Shown: one piece after another, positions 46,224 to 57,106 of the stretch | How the letters are laid out: each line of letters opens with the position of its first letter | How positions within the stretch are numbered: the stretch's first letter is position 1 | Source of the DNA: Ophioderma brevispina | Taxonomy: Eukaryota > Echinodermata > Ophiuroidea > Amphilepidida > Ophiodermatidae | Assembly (NCBI GenBank): GCA_023653785.1 | Contig: JAMKCH010058083.1 | Span: 1-64,000, forward strand | Length of the DNA: 64,000 nucleotides | Direction of reading: 5' to 3' | The notes under the pieces: model-generated | What the model was told of the DNA's origin: nothing | The model's input: the letters and a program-made list of their open reading frames with translations, nothing else | Databases searched by the model: none | Position numbers and translations under genes: made by a program

Positions 46224-46505
46224 GGCTGGTATTCTGAAAGGGAGATTACTTTTAGCCTGGGTTTAAACCAGGGGGTAGTCCTACAAGAGGGGACCTTTTT
46301 CCTTACACATACTCTAAAATGTGCTGTACGGGTGAGAAAATTTCCTATGATGGGCGGAACAGCCCATCCATGAGGAATTTTCTCCCCCGTTACATTTAAC
46401 TTTAACAGTATTATTGGTGGAAAGGAAAAAAGGTCCTCTCTTGTAGGACTAACCCTGGTTTTAAACCCAGGTCTAAAGTTAGTCTCCCTTTCAGAATACC
46501 AGGCC
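46224..46505. mobile_element. MITE with ~80-base terminal inverted repeats
   Basis: The left end GGCTGGTATTCTGAAAGGGA continues through AGCCTGGGTTTAAACCAG, AGTCCTACAAGAG and GGACCTTTTTCC. The right end is its complement: GGAAAAAAGGTCC, CTCTTGTAGGACT, TTTTAAACCCAGGTCTAAAG, TCTCCCTTTCAGAATACC, AGGCC. A central inverted pair (GAGAAAATTTCC / GGAATTTTCTC) surrounds GGCGGAACAGCCC. The element is about 282 bp, non-coding and well preserved, hence a fairly recent insertion. Confidence 0.85.
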
Positions 46506-47299
46506 AGTGATAGTATTTAGCAGTTATTTGGAGGAGTTAAGTTACCTCCATAATAAATTTCAGTATCTGTAGTAAGAGAATAAAACAAAATTTTAGAAAT
46601 TTACACTGGAAAAACTGTGCATAGATTTTATAAATTATGGCTTGCAGATTTATAGGAACAATCTTTAATTTCCTAAGTGTGTCAAATCACATATTACAAA
46701 AGCATAATTTTGTGAATATCACATGAATTCTGGCATCCATTTGTTTTGTTCCATGAATGTTATTCAAATAGGATTATCACTTGCCATCTTGTTGAAGAAA
46801 TGAGGGTCTGGATGTCATCGTTTAGAAAGCAAAAAGATCGTGAGTGGAGGACGTTACTTAAATGAAGTGTAAGTGTTGGTCCACAATTTGTTTGTGTTCC
46901 ACTATGCTTAGAAATGCCAAATGTCATTCGTGGCCATGCTTGTTGTAGCACAAATTCTGGCAGCCAGTGGGGGAAGGGTGGGGGATATTTCCCCCTAATT
47001 TTTTGCTTTTTTTAATTTATTTAATTTTCCCCACTCCCCCCCCCCCCCCCCCCACGACCAGAAGAAAAAAACGTAATAGTTGGGCCAAAATAATTAACGA
47101 AATTGGGCAAAATATCAACAATATAGGGCCAAAATTTGTTAAAAATTCCTTTTGTAAGCTTTTCCCTCCAAAATGATTTTGGCAAGCCAATATAAAATGC
47201 ATACTAAACTACTAATAATTATTTATTCTTACGCTTTAAACTTATAAAAAATGGAAAGATGAACCCATGAACAATTAAATATTGCAATTCAAAATATCC
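46506..47299. other. No gene seen; C-run repeat fragment at 46955-47055
   Basis: The segment GGCAGCCAGTGGGGGAAGGG..ATTTCCCCC followed by a long C run resembles the CCAGTGGCG-type repeat fragments also seen at 47424-47625 and 61885-61975. No exon is recognised. Confidence 0.4.
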
Positions 47300-48150
47300 A
47301 ATTAACCCTAACAGTCCGAGAATCAAAGAGATGCAGTAGCCCATCATAACGGTCGAAAATGATTCATCATTGCATCTCGGACTTTAAAAAAATATTGTTT
47401 CAAGAAAATGACTCTCATTGCACCTGGGGGGATGGGGGGGGGAGGTTGCCCCCCTGATGAATTTGGCGAGGGAAAAAAAATTGCAAAAATCATGTAAACA
47501 GACATTTGAGTTAGACTATGGGCTGGAAAAAATGGGCCCGTGTGACCCCCCTAAGAGGGAAGATTTCCCAAGACTGGGAAATTTGCACCCTCAGAGCAGG
47601 TAGGCCTGATACGCCACTGGTTTTACTTGCAGAGATGAATGCATTGCATTGCATCTCGGACCGTTTCCCCGCAGAAGGTGAATGACTCATTGATTCTCGG
47701 CCATTAACGACGTTACACCACTTTTAACCCTAACCCGTCCTGAAGCATGAGAGTCAATGCCCTGTCAAAACCCGGTCGGGCAATTGAATCTCATTCTTCT
47801 CGGACCTACTTTTAAACAAATATGGTGTACGTCAAAAACTCTCCATTGCACCTCGGACCGTTTCCCGCAGGAGATGAATGATTCTCAATGGCATCTCGGA
47901 CCCGTTTCACCGCAGGAGATGAATGATTCTCATTGCTTTCGGACGTTACCAGAAGAAGGTTGTTTGGTTTCATTGCGTCTCGGCCGTTAACAACTATTTA
48001 CGCCAAACTTACTCCGGTGCAGGGAAAACGTCGAGATGCAAATGAAGAGGTGAATTTGTTTCTCATGTGCTCGTTTACGTCAAAAATAAAAAAAAAGATT
48101 CTCATTGCTCCCTGCGACGATATTCGGCAAAACCCCCGGTGACGGGTTAG
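47300..48150 (+). repeat. Minisatellite TCATTGCATCTCGGACCGTTTCCCGCAG (~44 bp unit)
   Basis: The unit GATTCTCATTGCATCTCGGAC then GTTTCCCCGCAGGAGATGAAT recurs about ten times with changes, most regular at 47830-47945 (period about 44-47). Some stretches carry additional bases such as GTTAAC or ACGTCAAAA. The array is interrupted by an unrelated insertion at 47424-47625. Confidence 0.65.
47424..47625. mobile_element. Insertion in the minisatellite (TGGGGGG..CGCCACTGG element)
   Basis: Array sequence stops at CTCATTGCACC and resumes at about TTTTACTTGCAGAGATGAATGC. The insert begins with G runs (GGGGGGATGGGGGGGGGAGG), includes TTGCCCCCCTGATG, and ends GATACGCCACTGG. The end word CCAGTGGCGTA also occurs in part at 61893 (CAGTGGCGAGCACAGG), so it belongs to a dispersed family. 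Confidence 0.45.
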
Positions 48151-48152
48151 GG

Positions 48153-48722
48153 TTAAAGGAGGACTCTGAGATTCGAATTATTGAATTAAATTAAACGATA
48201 GTACCGTAGTCAGGGACAGAATTAGCCAACCAATTGCGCGTAGGTCAAGGTTGGACAATCAGAGGCAGGGAAAGTGATAGATAGGGCGGTCGACAAAATA
48301 TGATTTTAAACCATCAAAAGAAATGCCCTATTTGAGTATCATTGACTCATGGCGTCTGGACACATCAATCACAAGTAAATTCTGTTTTAATGCTTTACAT
48401 TTATATATTTCTTCACAAGCCGACATTTGTTCGGCACATCAAATACGTCGCGCACAATTGATAGCCTTTTATTTCTGTCCTGACAAACATGTAAAACCCA
48501 AAGTCTGAGATGAATCGATTTGCATTTTTTGTGTAATTCGATACTTGCAATAAAGATCGGCAATTTATTACAAAGTTGTTAATTTATATATGAAGGACTT
48601 AGTTTTGCGATTAGAGATTTCACACAGTAATTTATTATGTGGACAAGCTTATGCATGTGCAAAAAAACATGAATTGTTAGGATATTGAAGCAGCATCGGG
48701 GGAAATCCTGAGGCGGTTTTAA
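48153..48722. mobile_element. Diverged MITE with TTAAAGG..GACTCTGAGATT ends (long copy)
   Basis: The left end TTAAAGGAGGACTCTGAGATT and right end GGAAATCCTGAGGCGG..TTTTAA are diverged inverted repeats. The internal block ATTTCACACAGTAATTTATTATGTGGACAAGC matches the element at 59008-59375 (ATTTCACACAGTGATTAGTATGTGGACAAGC). This copy is about 200 bp longer in its left half. That extra part includes the GGGACAGAATTAG..GTCAAGG segment shared with 7868-7905. Confidence 0.55.
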
Positions 48723-49326
48723 CAAAACAACCTTTCTCGCATATAGACACAAGAAACGAGCCTAGTGCACAAAACATATTAACATTTTTAAGAGAAACAA
48801 TAATTATTATTAAGCAGAAATGATTGGTCAGAATAGAATGTAAACATATAGATATGTAATAGAGGTGTAATATATAATTACTATACATTACATCTTATTA
48901 TAGACATTAGGTATACATGTAACACAAATTTAAGTAAAATTTTGTTAAAAAAGATGCTGAGTATTGTGGCGACGAGAGATATTTCTTTTTTACATATCGT
49001 GCTTATAAAATCAATATCATGTGTGTGTGTGAATGTTCAATGCATCTTGCTTCAAAACCTTTGGTCTTGTGAAAATAGTAGTCCCATGGTTCTCGTGACC
49101 TGTGGTGGCTATGTTGCTTTTTCATGAGCGTCAATATTTGTATAATGATTCACGGTAGATAAAAAGAATAATTGAAGCCACGATCAGAGATTTCTTCAAA
49201 TTGTAAAGTAACTTCCCCCTAATTTTGCACGAGTTTATGCATTCTATATAGGACTTGTAGTAGTTTGGATGTTGTGTTTCATTTTTGGTAAAAGAAATTT
49301 CCATTCCCTTTTAATTTGGTTCATAG
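48723..49326. other. Intron-like sequence, no gene seen
   Basis: AT-rich sequence without a recognised exon; contains a short GTGTGTGTGT tract near 49020. Confidence 0.4.
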
Positions 49327-49457
49327 GTTGAAGGATCTGTCCATTGATTTAGGAGGTGGTAATATACCACCCAACCACATAACTTCTAATCTAGCCCTGA
49401 GATCGGTTGTGGCATCTTACCTGCAGAAAGCAAAGTCAGAGAAGATTTGGTTTCAAA
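49327..49457 (+). CDS. Candidate internal exon, unidentified
   Basis: A TCATAG acceptor ends at 49326 and a GTAAG donor begins at 49458, giving a 131-base exon open in one frame: LKDLSIDLGGGNIPPNHI.. ending ..KSEKIWFQ. The frame also stays open upstream of the acceptor. Amine oxidases have a DLGG(x)W/Y segment after the FAD motif, and IDLGGG is weakly reminiscent of it, but the rest does not match what I know of that family. It lies on the same strand between the two amine-oxidase-like exons. It could be chance. Confidence 0.25.
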
Positions 49458-50619
49458 GTAAGAATGTAAAAGGTGACCTTATATGATAGAAAGGAGTTCT
49501 TGGCATTAAATATGAGAATCAAATTGGAAAACATGTCAGAATTGGGTGTTTTTTTGTTGTGTGTTTAGATAATTTTAGCTCAATCTGCCATGTGATGAAT
49601 AATGTGTAATATTACTGAGGCAAAGATGTAGCAAGGATGCTGTACATTGGAGTGGGGAGAATTTCTCAAACTTTTTGAAGATCAATTGAATATTTTGAGG
49701 TCAAACTCGAACCTAACATGCTATGTTTGAAAGCTGTTGGAATTTCCATTTTCATACATGTGGTACAAACATTTACTCTTGGTAATGTGGGTGGTGTTGG
49801 TGGAAACAAGTATTACCCATACTGTTGTTTTCCTGAATGTGATTTGTGCATATTAATAAAGACCTCATTTGCTATTGTGTTGAGAAGTTCTGATTGGCTA
49901 AAACAATGTCATATTTTTCATGAAAACTTAGTATGTGGGTAGACACAAGTATTACCTGGTGTCATTCTTGCCACCAATGTGCATTATTAGCTTACCACTG
50001 GTCACATTGTGGTCAATTAGAACTGTCAATCAGAGGGCAGATGAGTCCACCACAAAAATGTTCGGTTAATGAATTTCACCTAAATTAGGAGTCATGTGAT
50101 CCCCACCAAAATCCTATTGCACCCATTAAAAAACATGACTTTTCACTCATTTAGCTCAAAAATCATTAATATTAGGGAAATTTTAGCATGATCTTTGAAA
50201 GTCTGTAGTTAAACTTGTGGAGCCTTTTTATAAGTTACTGCGTGAGAGTACAGTAGAGGGCAGGCACCGCAATGCCTTATGGGATTGGTTCAAAACCCCT
50301 CACAGTGATACCCATCAGCAGGAAATAGGACCAGTATAGGCATAACGTGTATCAAAATTGATAAACTACATCCCTCCATTTTCCTTATTGGAGTAACAGT
50401 TACTAAAGGTATGAATCTAAGATACAATTGGTGGTGTTGATATTAATCAAAGAACTTGAATCTGGACTCTTTGTAGGGTACAGCGTTGACATTAATGACA
50501 TATTACCCTAGATTTGGGAATAATTAGTTAACTTGGACTTCAATTAATACCATCAGGGAACGCAATCGTCTCTTGAGACACAGGTGTATACATTATGGTT
50601 GTTTCATTCTTATTGGCAG
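49458..50619. other. Intron-like sequence, no gene seen
   Basis: No exon recognised on either strand. The stretch is moderately T-rich, with short frames only. Confidence 0.4.
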
Positions 50620-50737
50620 GAGTTGGCTGGTGCTAGATTTTCGGAAGAAATGCTTTGTGCGCCAGATGTATAGACATGATTTTTGTGAACAGTGTGGCTT
50701 GAAGGGTGGTGTGGCTGAGTCTGCTGATGAAGAATAA
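50620..50737 (+). CDS. Candidate terminal exon, unidentified
   Basis: A good acceptor (TTTCATTCTTATTGGCAG) is followed by 38 codons, SWLVLDFRKKCFVRQMYR.. to ..GVAESADEE, then a TAA stop at 50735. The string includes an HDFCEQC segment that looks cysteine/histidine-rich but is too short to call a zinc finger. No family is recognised. If real it would be the last exon of an unrelated small gene or an alternative end of the locus. The alternative is a chance frame behind a chance acceptor. Confidence 0.2.
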
Positions 50738-51219
50738 ACCCACCAGTATGGCATTAGGTTTAATTGGAGATGCGTGGTGGAGGAATGAATGCCATGGAAA
50801 TGCATTTCATACACTTGGCACAAAAAAAGTTTCAGCATGTTTTGCGATCAGTATTGTGCCAAAGTAAACATTTTGAAAGTTTGGGAAAAATCAGATATTC
50901 CAACTATTTTTTAATTGAATGTTCCCACAATGTGGTTCTAAGGAAAAATCACAATTTTGTAACATGCGAACTTTAGGACGTCATTGGACGTAATGCTAGG
51001 CATGTTGGTACTATTTGGTATGTGGAAAGGAGGAAGCCATAGCTATTGGTACCAAAATCAGTGGCTGGATGGTTGGTTGTGCTAGGCATGTTTGTACTTA
51101 TCTCTCAAAAAGGGGGGGGGTGGTTGACACCCCCAATCCATCACTTTGGGGATACCTGTATCTACCCATACCGGTGGATGTTGTGTTTGGATGAAAGAGC
51201 GGAAAATCAATGACAATAC
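50738..51219. other. No gene seen
   Basis: Sequence between the candidate exon and the 3' end of the LINE. The word GTGCTAGGCATG..TGTAC is repeated near 50993 and 51078. Confidence 0.4.
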
Positions 51220-54000
51220 ATTAAATTAATTTGGCACCAAAAAGGGGGTTTTGGCAAGACGGGGGAAAACAACATGAAGACCACCCCCTTCGGTAGACGA
51301 GGGTTAAGGGACAGGGGTTATAATGTACTGGGGGACTTGGTGGGTTCCTCCAACATACTCCTGGATGTAAGAGTTTAACTGGAGGTGCAGGAGGGTGGAC
51401 ATTAAATTGAAATAAAGATTTGAAGTAGAAGGATTGTCTGAAGAACGGGCAGAAGGGGGAGTTGGTCCATGTTTGATGGGCTGGGGAAGTAGGAATTTGA
51501 GTATACATCGGTGCTGTGGTGAATATAGAATTGGTCTGAATGCCTCTCTGGGTCAGGTGCAGGTCTGTGTACTTAGGTAGTTATGTCAAGTGCCCGGTAA
51601 TAATCTTGTCAGGCGGTCAGCGATGAACCTCACGTCTGCGTTGAAGGGTATCCCATCCCAGTGTATTCAGTAGGGCGGTGACCCACTTGATATTTACCAT
51701 ATGTGTTGTAACAAAACATGCTGCCTGTTTTTGGATACGCTCAATAGCAGCAATGTTTTGGCAGTGTAAGGGTCCAATGCCGCAGTAGCATAATGTAAAT
51801 GCGGTATCACAAGAGTGAGATACAATTTACTAACAGTCTGGAACAGTGATGACAAGTCTTCTCAAGAAAATTACGTAAACGGGATGCTCATGTGGAATGG
51901 TGTGTTGACTATTCCAACGGAGATTATTTTGAATGTTGATACCAAGGTACGAGGTTCAATGGTCCTCCAAAGTGACTACAAGATGTGTACGATGTATGAC
52001 CTGGATCTCTTTCCGGATACCCTCATGGTTTTGATGTAGATGGGTTAAATTGTATGCCCCACTTTTGGGACATTGAACATGGTGTCCAGATCATTTGGGA
52101 GAACGTTTTCATCCTAGGACATTGATTGTCTATAAGAAGGCAGTCGTCGGCGAATAGTCTTGTCGTGTGTTAAGATTGCTCATGAATGTCTTAATGTGTA
52201 AAAGGAATAGATGAGGGCCCAAACAGGTACCCTGCGGCGGTACCAATAAGACCTGGTTGCAGATGGGCATTTCCATTCAGGCAGACACGTTGTGAGGCCC
52301 AGTTAGGAAGCCAGCAAGCCACTTTTTGATGTTAAAGCGAACCACGTAGAAGTCAATTTTTGCCAAGAGACGTTGGTGCGGAATGGACATCAAATGCTTT
52401 TGAAAGTTAGGACAGTGATCAGTGGTAGGTGCGTCAACGTTCTTTAGCCAAGTTTGGTTGTGAGTATAAGGTGGGACTCACATGATCTGTTTTCTGAATG
52501 CATGTTGATGGCCAGGATATTAACATTCAGGTGGTCTCATCAGATTGCTGTCAACGGGACGTGCTCAAGGAGTTACAAGCAAGTGCATGTCAGCGATAAG
52601 GGGCATAGTTGCGGGTCAGTAGTAGTCCGTTTTAAAGAGCGGGTTATATAGCTTTCGTCCATCAGAGGAAGGCTACCAGTATGCAAGCGACTGTGGTATA
52701 TAAACTGCAAAATGGGAGCAATCTCCTCGGCTGCAATCTTGAGGGCCTGGTTCGGAATTTGGTTTGGGCCAATTGCCTTTGTAACATGATGTTGGAGAGA
52801 AGTGTTGCAACTCCATCAAGCTCAATCTTTATGGGGGTGCAGGGCATGTAGTTATACGGAATCTCGGCCAGTTATGTTCAATGAAGAGTATCCTTGGTTA
52901 AAAAACTCTGGAATGGATTTGCCAAAGCTTCTGCTTTTTCTTGGTCATCTGTAACTAAGCTTGTTATGCACTTAAATGTTGGACACCATTTTATTACATT
53001 ATCTGTGCGTATAGATTTTACATAACGCCAAAAGTCTTGGGGTTGTCAGCTTTCGAGCATTCAAAACATAATGTCGGTGTGCGTCCTGATGGGGCGGTCA
53101 CTTGTTACGAACTTTAACAAACCTCCCCCAGTCAGAGTCTTTGCCACTCAACATTGCCGATTGTAAATTTTTCGTTTTGCGGAAAGCATTTTAGTTTTGG
53201 GGTAACCAAGGGGTCAACTCGCCCTTTACTAGCGTGAGGACAGTGTTCATTAAAACATCGGAGTAGAGGAGTTTTTACAATAAGTACAGTTTGCTAAGAG
53301 ATTTGTACATGGCAGATCGAAGAACGTTTCTGCCGAGAATAGCCATGTTTAAATTCAGCATCATCGACCTGTCTTCCAGAGAGGGATTTTGCGAGACGGT
53401 TTCTGAAGGAAAACACTTGTCTTTGTTTGGAACTAGCTTCACAATACTGTGATCACTGATGCCCGCGCGGCATGAATCAGTGAAAGGTCGTGTGAGCTGT
53501 TAACAACAAGTCCAGTGGATTTTCAGTGCATTGCAAACTTCTGGTGGAAAGTCGACTTCTGCCACTAAGTGATAGTGGACCATAAGTCTATTAGGTTTTG
53601 TGGGGGCTTCTGGGGCCCGTAGGCACATCATTGATCCAAACAAACACCGGGAACATGAAAGTCGCACCCAAAATAATAAACAGGTGATATTCAGAGCTGT
53701 AATCATGGCGATATTATTTTCCAGATGGTGCATGGTAGAGAGTTGTTTCCTCATGGGGTCAATAATAGCCACCTATGTGCAAGGTTTGACCTTTCAAAGT
53801 GCCTGGCACCACTTTGTTTGAGTCATACTTGAAGCTTAGTTCTTTCAAAGCAGGGGATGGAGTCAGTAACCACACACGAAGGACCCACCTCCGTGGTATT
53901 GTAAAAAGGGGTCTGCCCTACCTGGCAATTGATTGCTGCCCTCATTGGGGCAACTTTAACAATCTGTTGAGCTGAAGAGGTCAGTTGGTTTTGACCTAAA
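51220..54000 (-). mobile_element. CR1/L2-like LINE (non-LTR retrotransposon), frameshifted
   Basis: Reading the minus strand from 54000 down, the parts of a LINE second frame appear in order. These are endonuclease pieces (GGDF-like stretch about 53647-53680; ISDHSIVKL about 53433-53464), the linker NPKTFWRYVKS about 53040, IPNQALKIAAEEIAPILQF (52700-52765), a SLTCTC..LLEH block about 52575, SKAFDV (about 52390), PPQGT (about 52235), RLFADDCLLIDN (about 52130-52160) and the C-terminal IAAIERIQKQAACFVT-type block (about 51700-51765). RT with a FADD catalytic box, preceded by an endonuclease, is the layout of jockey/CR1/L2-type elements. Several frameshifts break the frame, and the first frame (ORF1) was not found. 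Confidence 0.85.
51540..53080 (-). pseudogene. LINE reverse-transcriptase domain (broken frames)
   Basis: The domain would copy LINE RNA at the nicked target site. Visible RT landmarks are SKAFDV, LLVPPQGT, FADD (two aspartates of the active site) and the region after FADD encoding KWGIQFNPSTSK. The C-terminal IERIQKQAACFVT block is typical of CR1/L2 and related clades. At least four frame changes are needed to follow it from end to end. It has no relation to the host gene, whose strand is opposite. Confidence 0.8.
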
Positions 54001-54122
54001 ATGGGACCACCATGGTCCCATATGGAGGCAGAACAGCCAACTGACTCATTCAAGCTCAAGAGAGTGTAAAGTTGCACCAAGTCGAGGGCAGCATTTAAAC
54101 TTGCCAGGTAGGGCAGGACCAC
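53240..54122 (-). pseudogene. LINE endonuclease region (partial, broken frames)
   Basis: Pieces of an APE-type endonuclease are visible on the minus strand: a glycine-rich stretch followed by VTDSIPCFE near 53850-53900, an LGGDF-like block near 53650-53680 in a shifted frame, and GISDHSIVKLVPNKDKC near 53420-53464 (the SDH catalytic motif). The N-terminal part (53900-54122) remains one open frame of about 75 residues, but I cannot match it to the usual start of the domain. Confidence 0.6.
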
Positions 54123-55044
54123 ATGGGTCCAGTATTATGTCATCATAAATACCTGAAAGTGTGGGGGAAAAATTCGGCAGATTTGAATTTTGAAGCTAAC
54201 CAGTTCGTACCATTATACTATCGCGATTTCAGTTCAATAAAGGAAGTAATAACCGCAGTTTTTTCTCACACTACGGCAGTTAATAACAGCAACCTTGATA
54301 GAGTGAGTAGCATCTGAGCGAACACCAACGGCGTTGTTTTCACGCCAGAATGTAATTTAACTGTCGGTTTTACGAGAGACATTTCCACACGCTAGGAGAG
54401 GTTTCAAACATTGCACGCAGGGAGTGGTTTGCCATTCTTACCAAAAAACGGTCCACCCATTCTCAGTTCTAAACACTTCAACGGGGGGGATTTTTATGGT
54501 ATTTGCATGAATCAGCCATTTCTGTTTTTTTCGAGGAACCTAGGGAGAGATTTGCATGAGACCAGCCTCATTGTTTCTTCCTCAGAGTAACTTTAGAGGA
54601 CGCTCTTGCGAATTGGACTGGAAGTTCTTACACTGCACAACATAATCACGAATGTCATCACTCACAGTGATAGTGCTTGCAAAGGAGTACTAGGATTAAG
54701 GGACTGGATAAATCAAGAAAAGGCTGGGATATTAATTACATCACAGTTGGGCACAACCAAAAAGAGTCTGGTCAGGGTATGAAATTCAATGGTTTCATTT
54801 GACACATGGAGCAAATCTAGATGAAACCAAAAGGAAAATGAGAGCATTGAATACCAGAGTTTTTGACTGCATACGAGCACAAACCACAGGGGTGCTTTGT
54901 TCCTCCCCGTTTGATTTTGATTCTGACTTGGGCCGGATTCACGTTGATAAGTTAGGTGTATAGTTAGGATATATATATATAGGACCGGAGGTTGGGTTGG
55001 GTGTTTTATACACCAACTGTAGCAGTCAGGCCTAGGCTATTCAG
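54123..55044. other. No recognised gene
   Basis: This may contain the decayed 5' part of the LINE, but I see no ORF1 motif. A TATATATATATA tract lies at 54970-54980 and a G-run near 54483. Confidence 0.4.
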
Positions 55045-55301
55045 TTGTGTCATGAAGAGCCAATCAGAGAGTTGCAAGTCCTGTTCATGAAACATCACTC
55101 TGAAACAGGCTTTAAACGATTTAATGTCTGTTTAGAGCCAATGATAATAAATGTCATATGCTACGGAAAGAGCAAAGTGGAACTAACAGTTAAAGTGACA
55201 GGAGGAGCTTTTTTGGGATACAAATTCTCTCAAATTGCTTGGGATCAGATCGTAGACATCTACCAAGAATGTTCGGCGCGTTTGTCATCTTGCCTGCTAT
55301 T
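55045..55301 (+). CDS. Unidentified exon 1 of a two-exon frame
   Basis: A frame of about 86 codons runs from just after CTATTCAG (possible acceptor, 55044) to a GTAATT donor at 55302. It reads LCHEEPIRELQVLFMKHH.., and its middle contains VELTVKVTGGAFLGYKFSQI. There is no ATG at the left edge, so if coding it is an internal exon. Splicing from 55301 to 55569 keeps the frame into the second exon. The composition is ordinary soluble protein with no transmembrane segment. I recognise no domain; an unclassified transposon protein is possible. Confidence 0.35.
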
Positions 55302-55568
55302 GTAATTGCCCCTATAGAAAACTGTGTTTTGATATTCTAATCGTTCACAACCGAAAATACTATCATCATCTTATTACATAAGACGGCACTTTGGTCTATT
55401 CAACTTCCTTCATGTGGGATTCTAATACCTGTAGCTTCTAAATGTGCAAAAACTGGGTTCGAAAAAATTGAGGGCGCTTCTTTCTGAAAATGTCCTCCTG
55501 TCTCTTCAAATAATTGATAGTGGCTTGAAACCAAAATGTGTTGTATAATTTGCAGGTGTCTGTTTCAG

Positions 55569-55785
55569 CCCCATGGGACATGTTGTGATGGCTGCCTACG
55601 TAGACAGCATATCATCAGGGGAATGGCAAATAAGCATATATGGACAGGTAAGGCACAAGGTAAAGGTGTTACACGGTAATGCTAGGGGTCTGGAAAGACA
55701 TGGAAATTTAAAAATCATGGAAGTGATACATGACACCGCTAAGACTAGGTTTGCCCATGAACCACAGGAGGGCAATTACAAATAA
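55569..55785 (+). CDS. Unidentified exon 2 of a two-exon frame
   Basis: The acceptor TTTGCAGGTGTCTGTTTCAG ends at 55568. The frame then reads PMGHVVMAAYVDSISSGEWQ.. and ends at a TAA at 55783-55785 after about 72 codons, rich in lysine, histidine and arginine. Joining it to the frame ending at 55301 gives a continuous reading frame with no stop. I do not recognise the product. Confidence 0.35.
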
Positions 55786-57106
55786 TGATCTATTTGTTGA
55801 AACTCTTTAATGTATTCATCTCTTAATAATCCCCTTGAATGCCATGTAAAAATCCGTTTAACTATCCATCGATGTTTTCAAACAAGTTCGCTTCGATATT
55901 TTCAATCCATGTTGATGTGAGAGGTAAGCAATTTTAAACCCCCATAGAGTACTGTGTAAAATTAATATTTGTCCAACCAAATTGGGCATGTTTTTCACTC
56001 GTAACTTTCAAACCGAACATCCTTTAAGCCCTTGAAGATTTCACAAGGTAAATGAAACAAATAATTATCTTTCTTCGGATCAAAATTTTGACCACTCATT
56101 TGTGCAATATTTTCAAAACCATAACCCCATCAGAACGCATAATTATAAATTGAGAGTTTAAGCTTAAAGTTTATGTCAGCTTAAGGAGATGGTTATGGCT
56201 AGATTTCTTACAATACGGTGGAGTTTCAACAAAACTTAACAATCTTCCCACGATGAGCATTTTTTTCTCCACAAGGGAGTTTGGCATAGTAGTTATTATC
56301 TGTGAAAATATAAAGAATCACCACACAAAACACTAATGCAATAAAATTAGAGTTTGTTCACAAGTGGTGTGAATCCATAACATGTAAGTTTTAACCTGCT
56401 GGAAAGCGAGTGCAACACCCAGCAGATATATCAGACTCCATTATAAAAAAAAATGTGCTGGCTTTCGGCTTGGTGCAATATTTTTAACCTAGTTCTCCTC
56501 AGGTATATCCTACAGCCACCAAAATTTTTGTGAATGTGTATTAGTTACCAAGGGTTTAAGCGGAGCAATGAGAATCGAGGTTATTACCATGCGCGAAGCC
56601 CCATCCCGGTATGATTCGAAGGCTGAACCTGGTACGGTGTTGAACGCATGGATTCCCCGTACATCAGAGCGACGCTGAACCTGATAACGAATTTATCATC
56701 CCACTAAGTCATTAAAAAGCGTTCGTTCTTTATTTAAAAACAAATATTTTTTTTTCTTCCCCATATTAAAGTATTTATAAACCAAAATTTCAGGCCCAAC
56801 ACATAAAAGATATATCATACCCGTGACTTGATACATGGCTCAGGCGAGTACGCAGTCACCGACCTGATATAATGTTGTACGTGCTGAATACACGCTCACT
56901 GACCTATATGAAAATGTATACCCAGTGATCTCTCTCCTTAGTGGTATGATAACATTGGCCCAAGTTCATCGAGGTTTGACCTCTAATACTCCAATTGCAC
57001 CTTTGACTGTAGTTCAGAAAAATCTCTAACATCCAGGTCCAGCAAGGGGGACTCTTGTCAATTTTTAACTTGCAGTATTTATGTTTTTGTGTCGCCTGCC
57101 CCTAAT
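55786..57106. other. About 1.3 kb with no recognised gene
   Basis: AT-rich sequence. Two related phrases near 56820-56940 (ACTTGATACATG..CAGTCACCGACCTGATATAA and GCTCACTGACCTATATGAA) suggest a small repeat. No exon recognised. Confidence 0.45.

Noticed and set aside
46967..47202. Proline- or glycine-rich short proteins around a C run
   Set aside because: They arise from translating a homopolymer; no splice or start signals support them.
53500..53772. Stand-alone 90-codon minus-strand gene
   Set aside because: It is a shifted-frame reading of the LINE endonuclease region.
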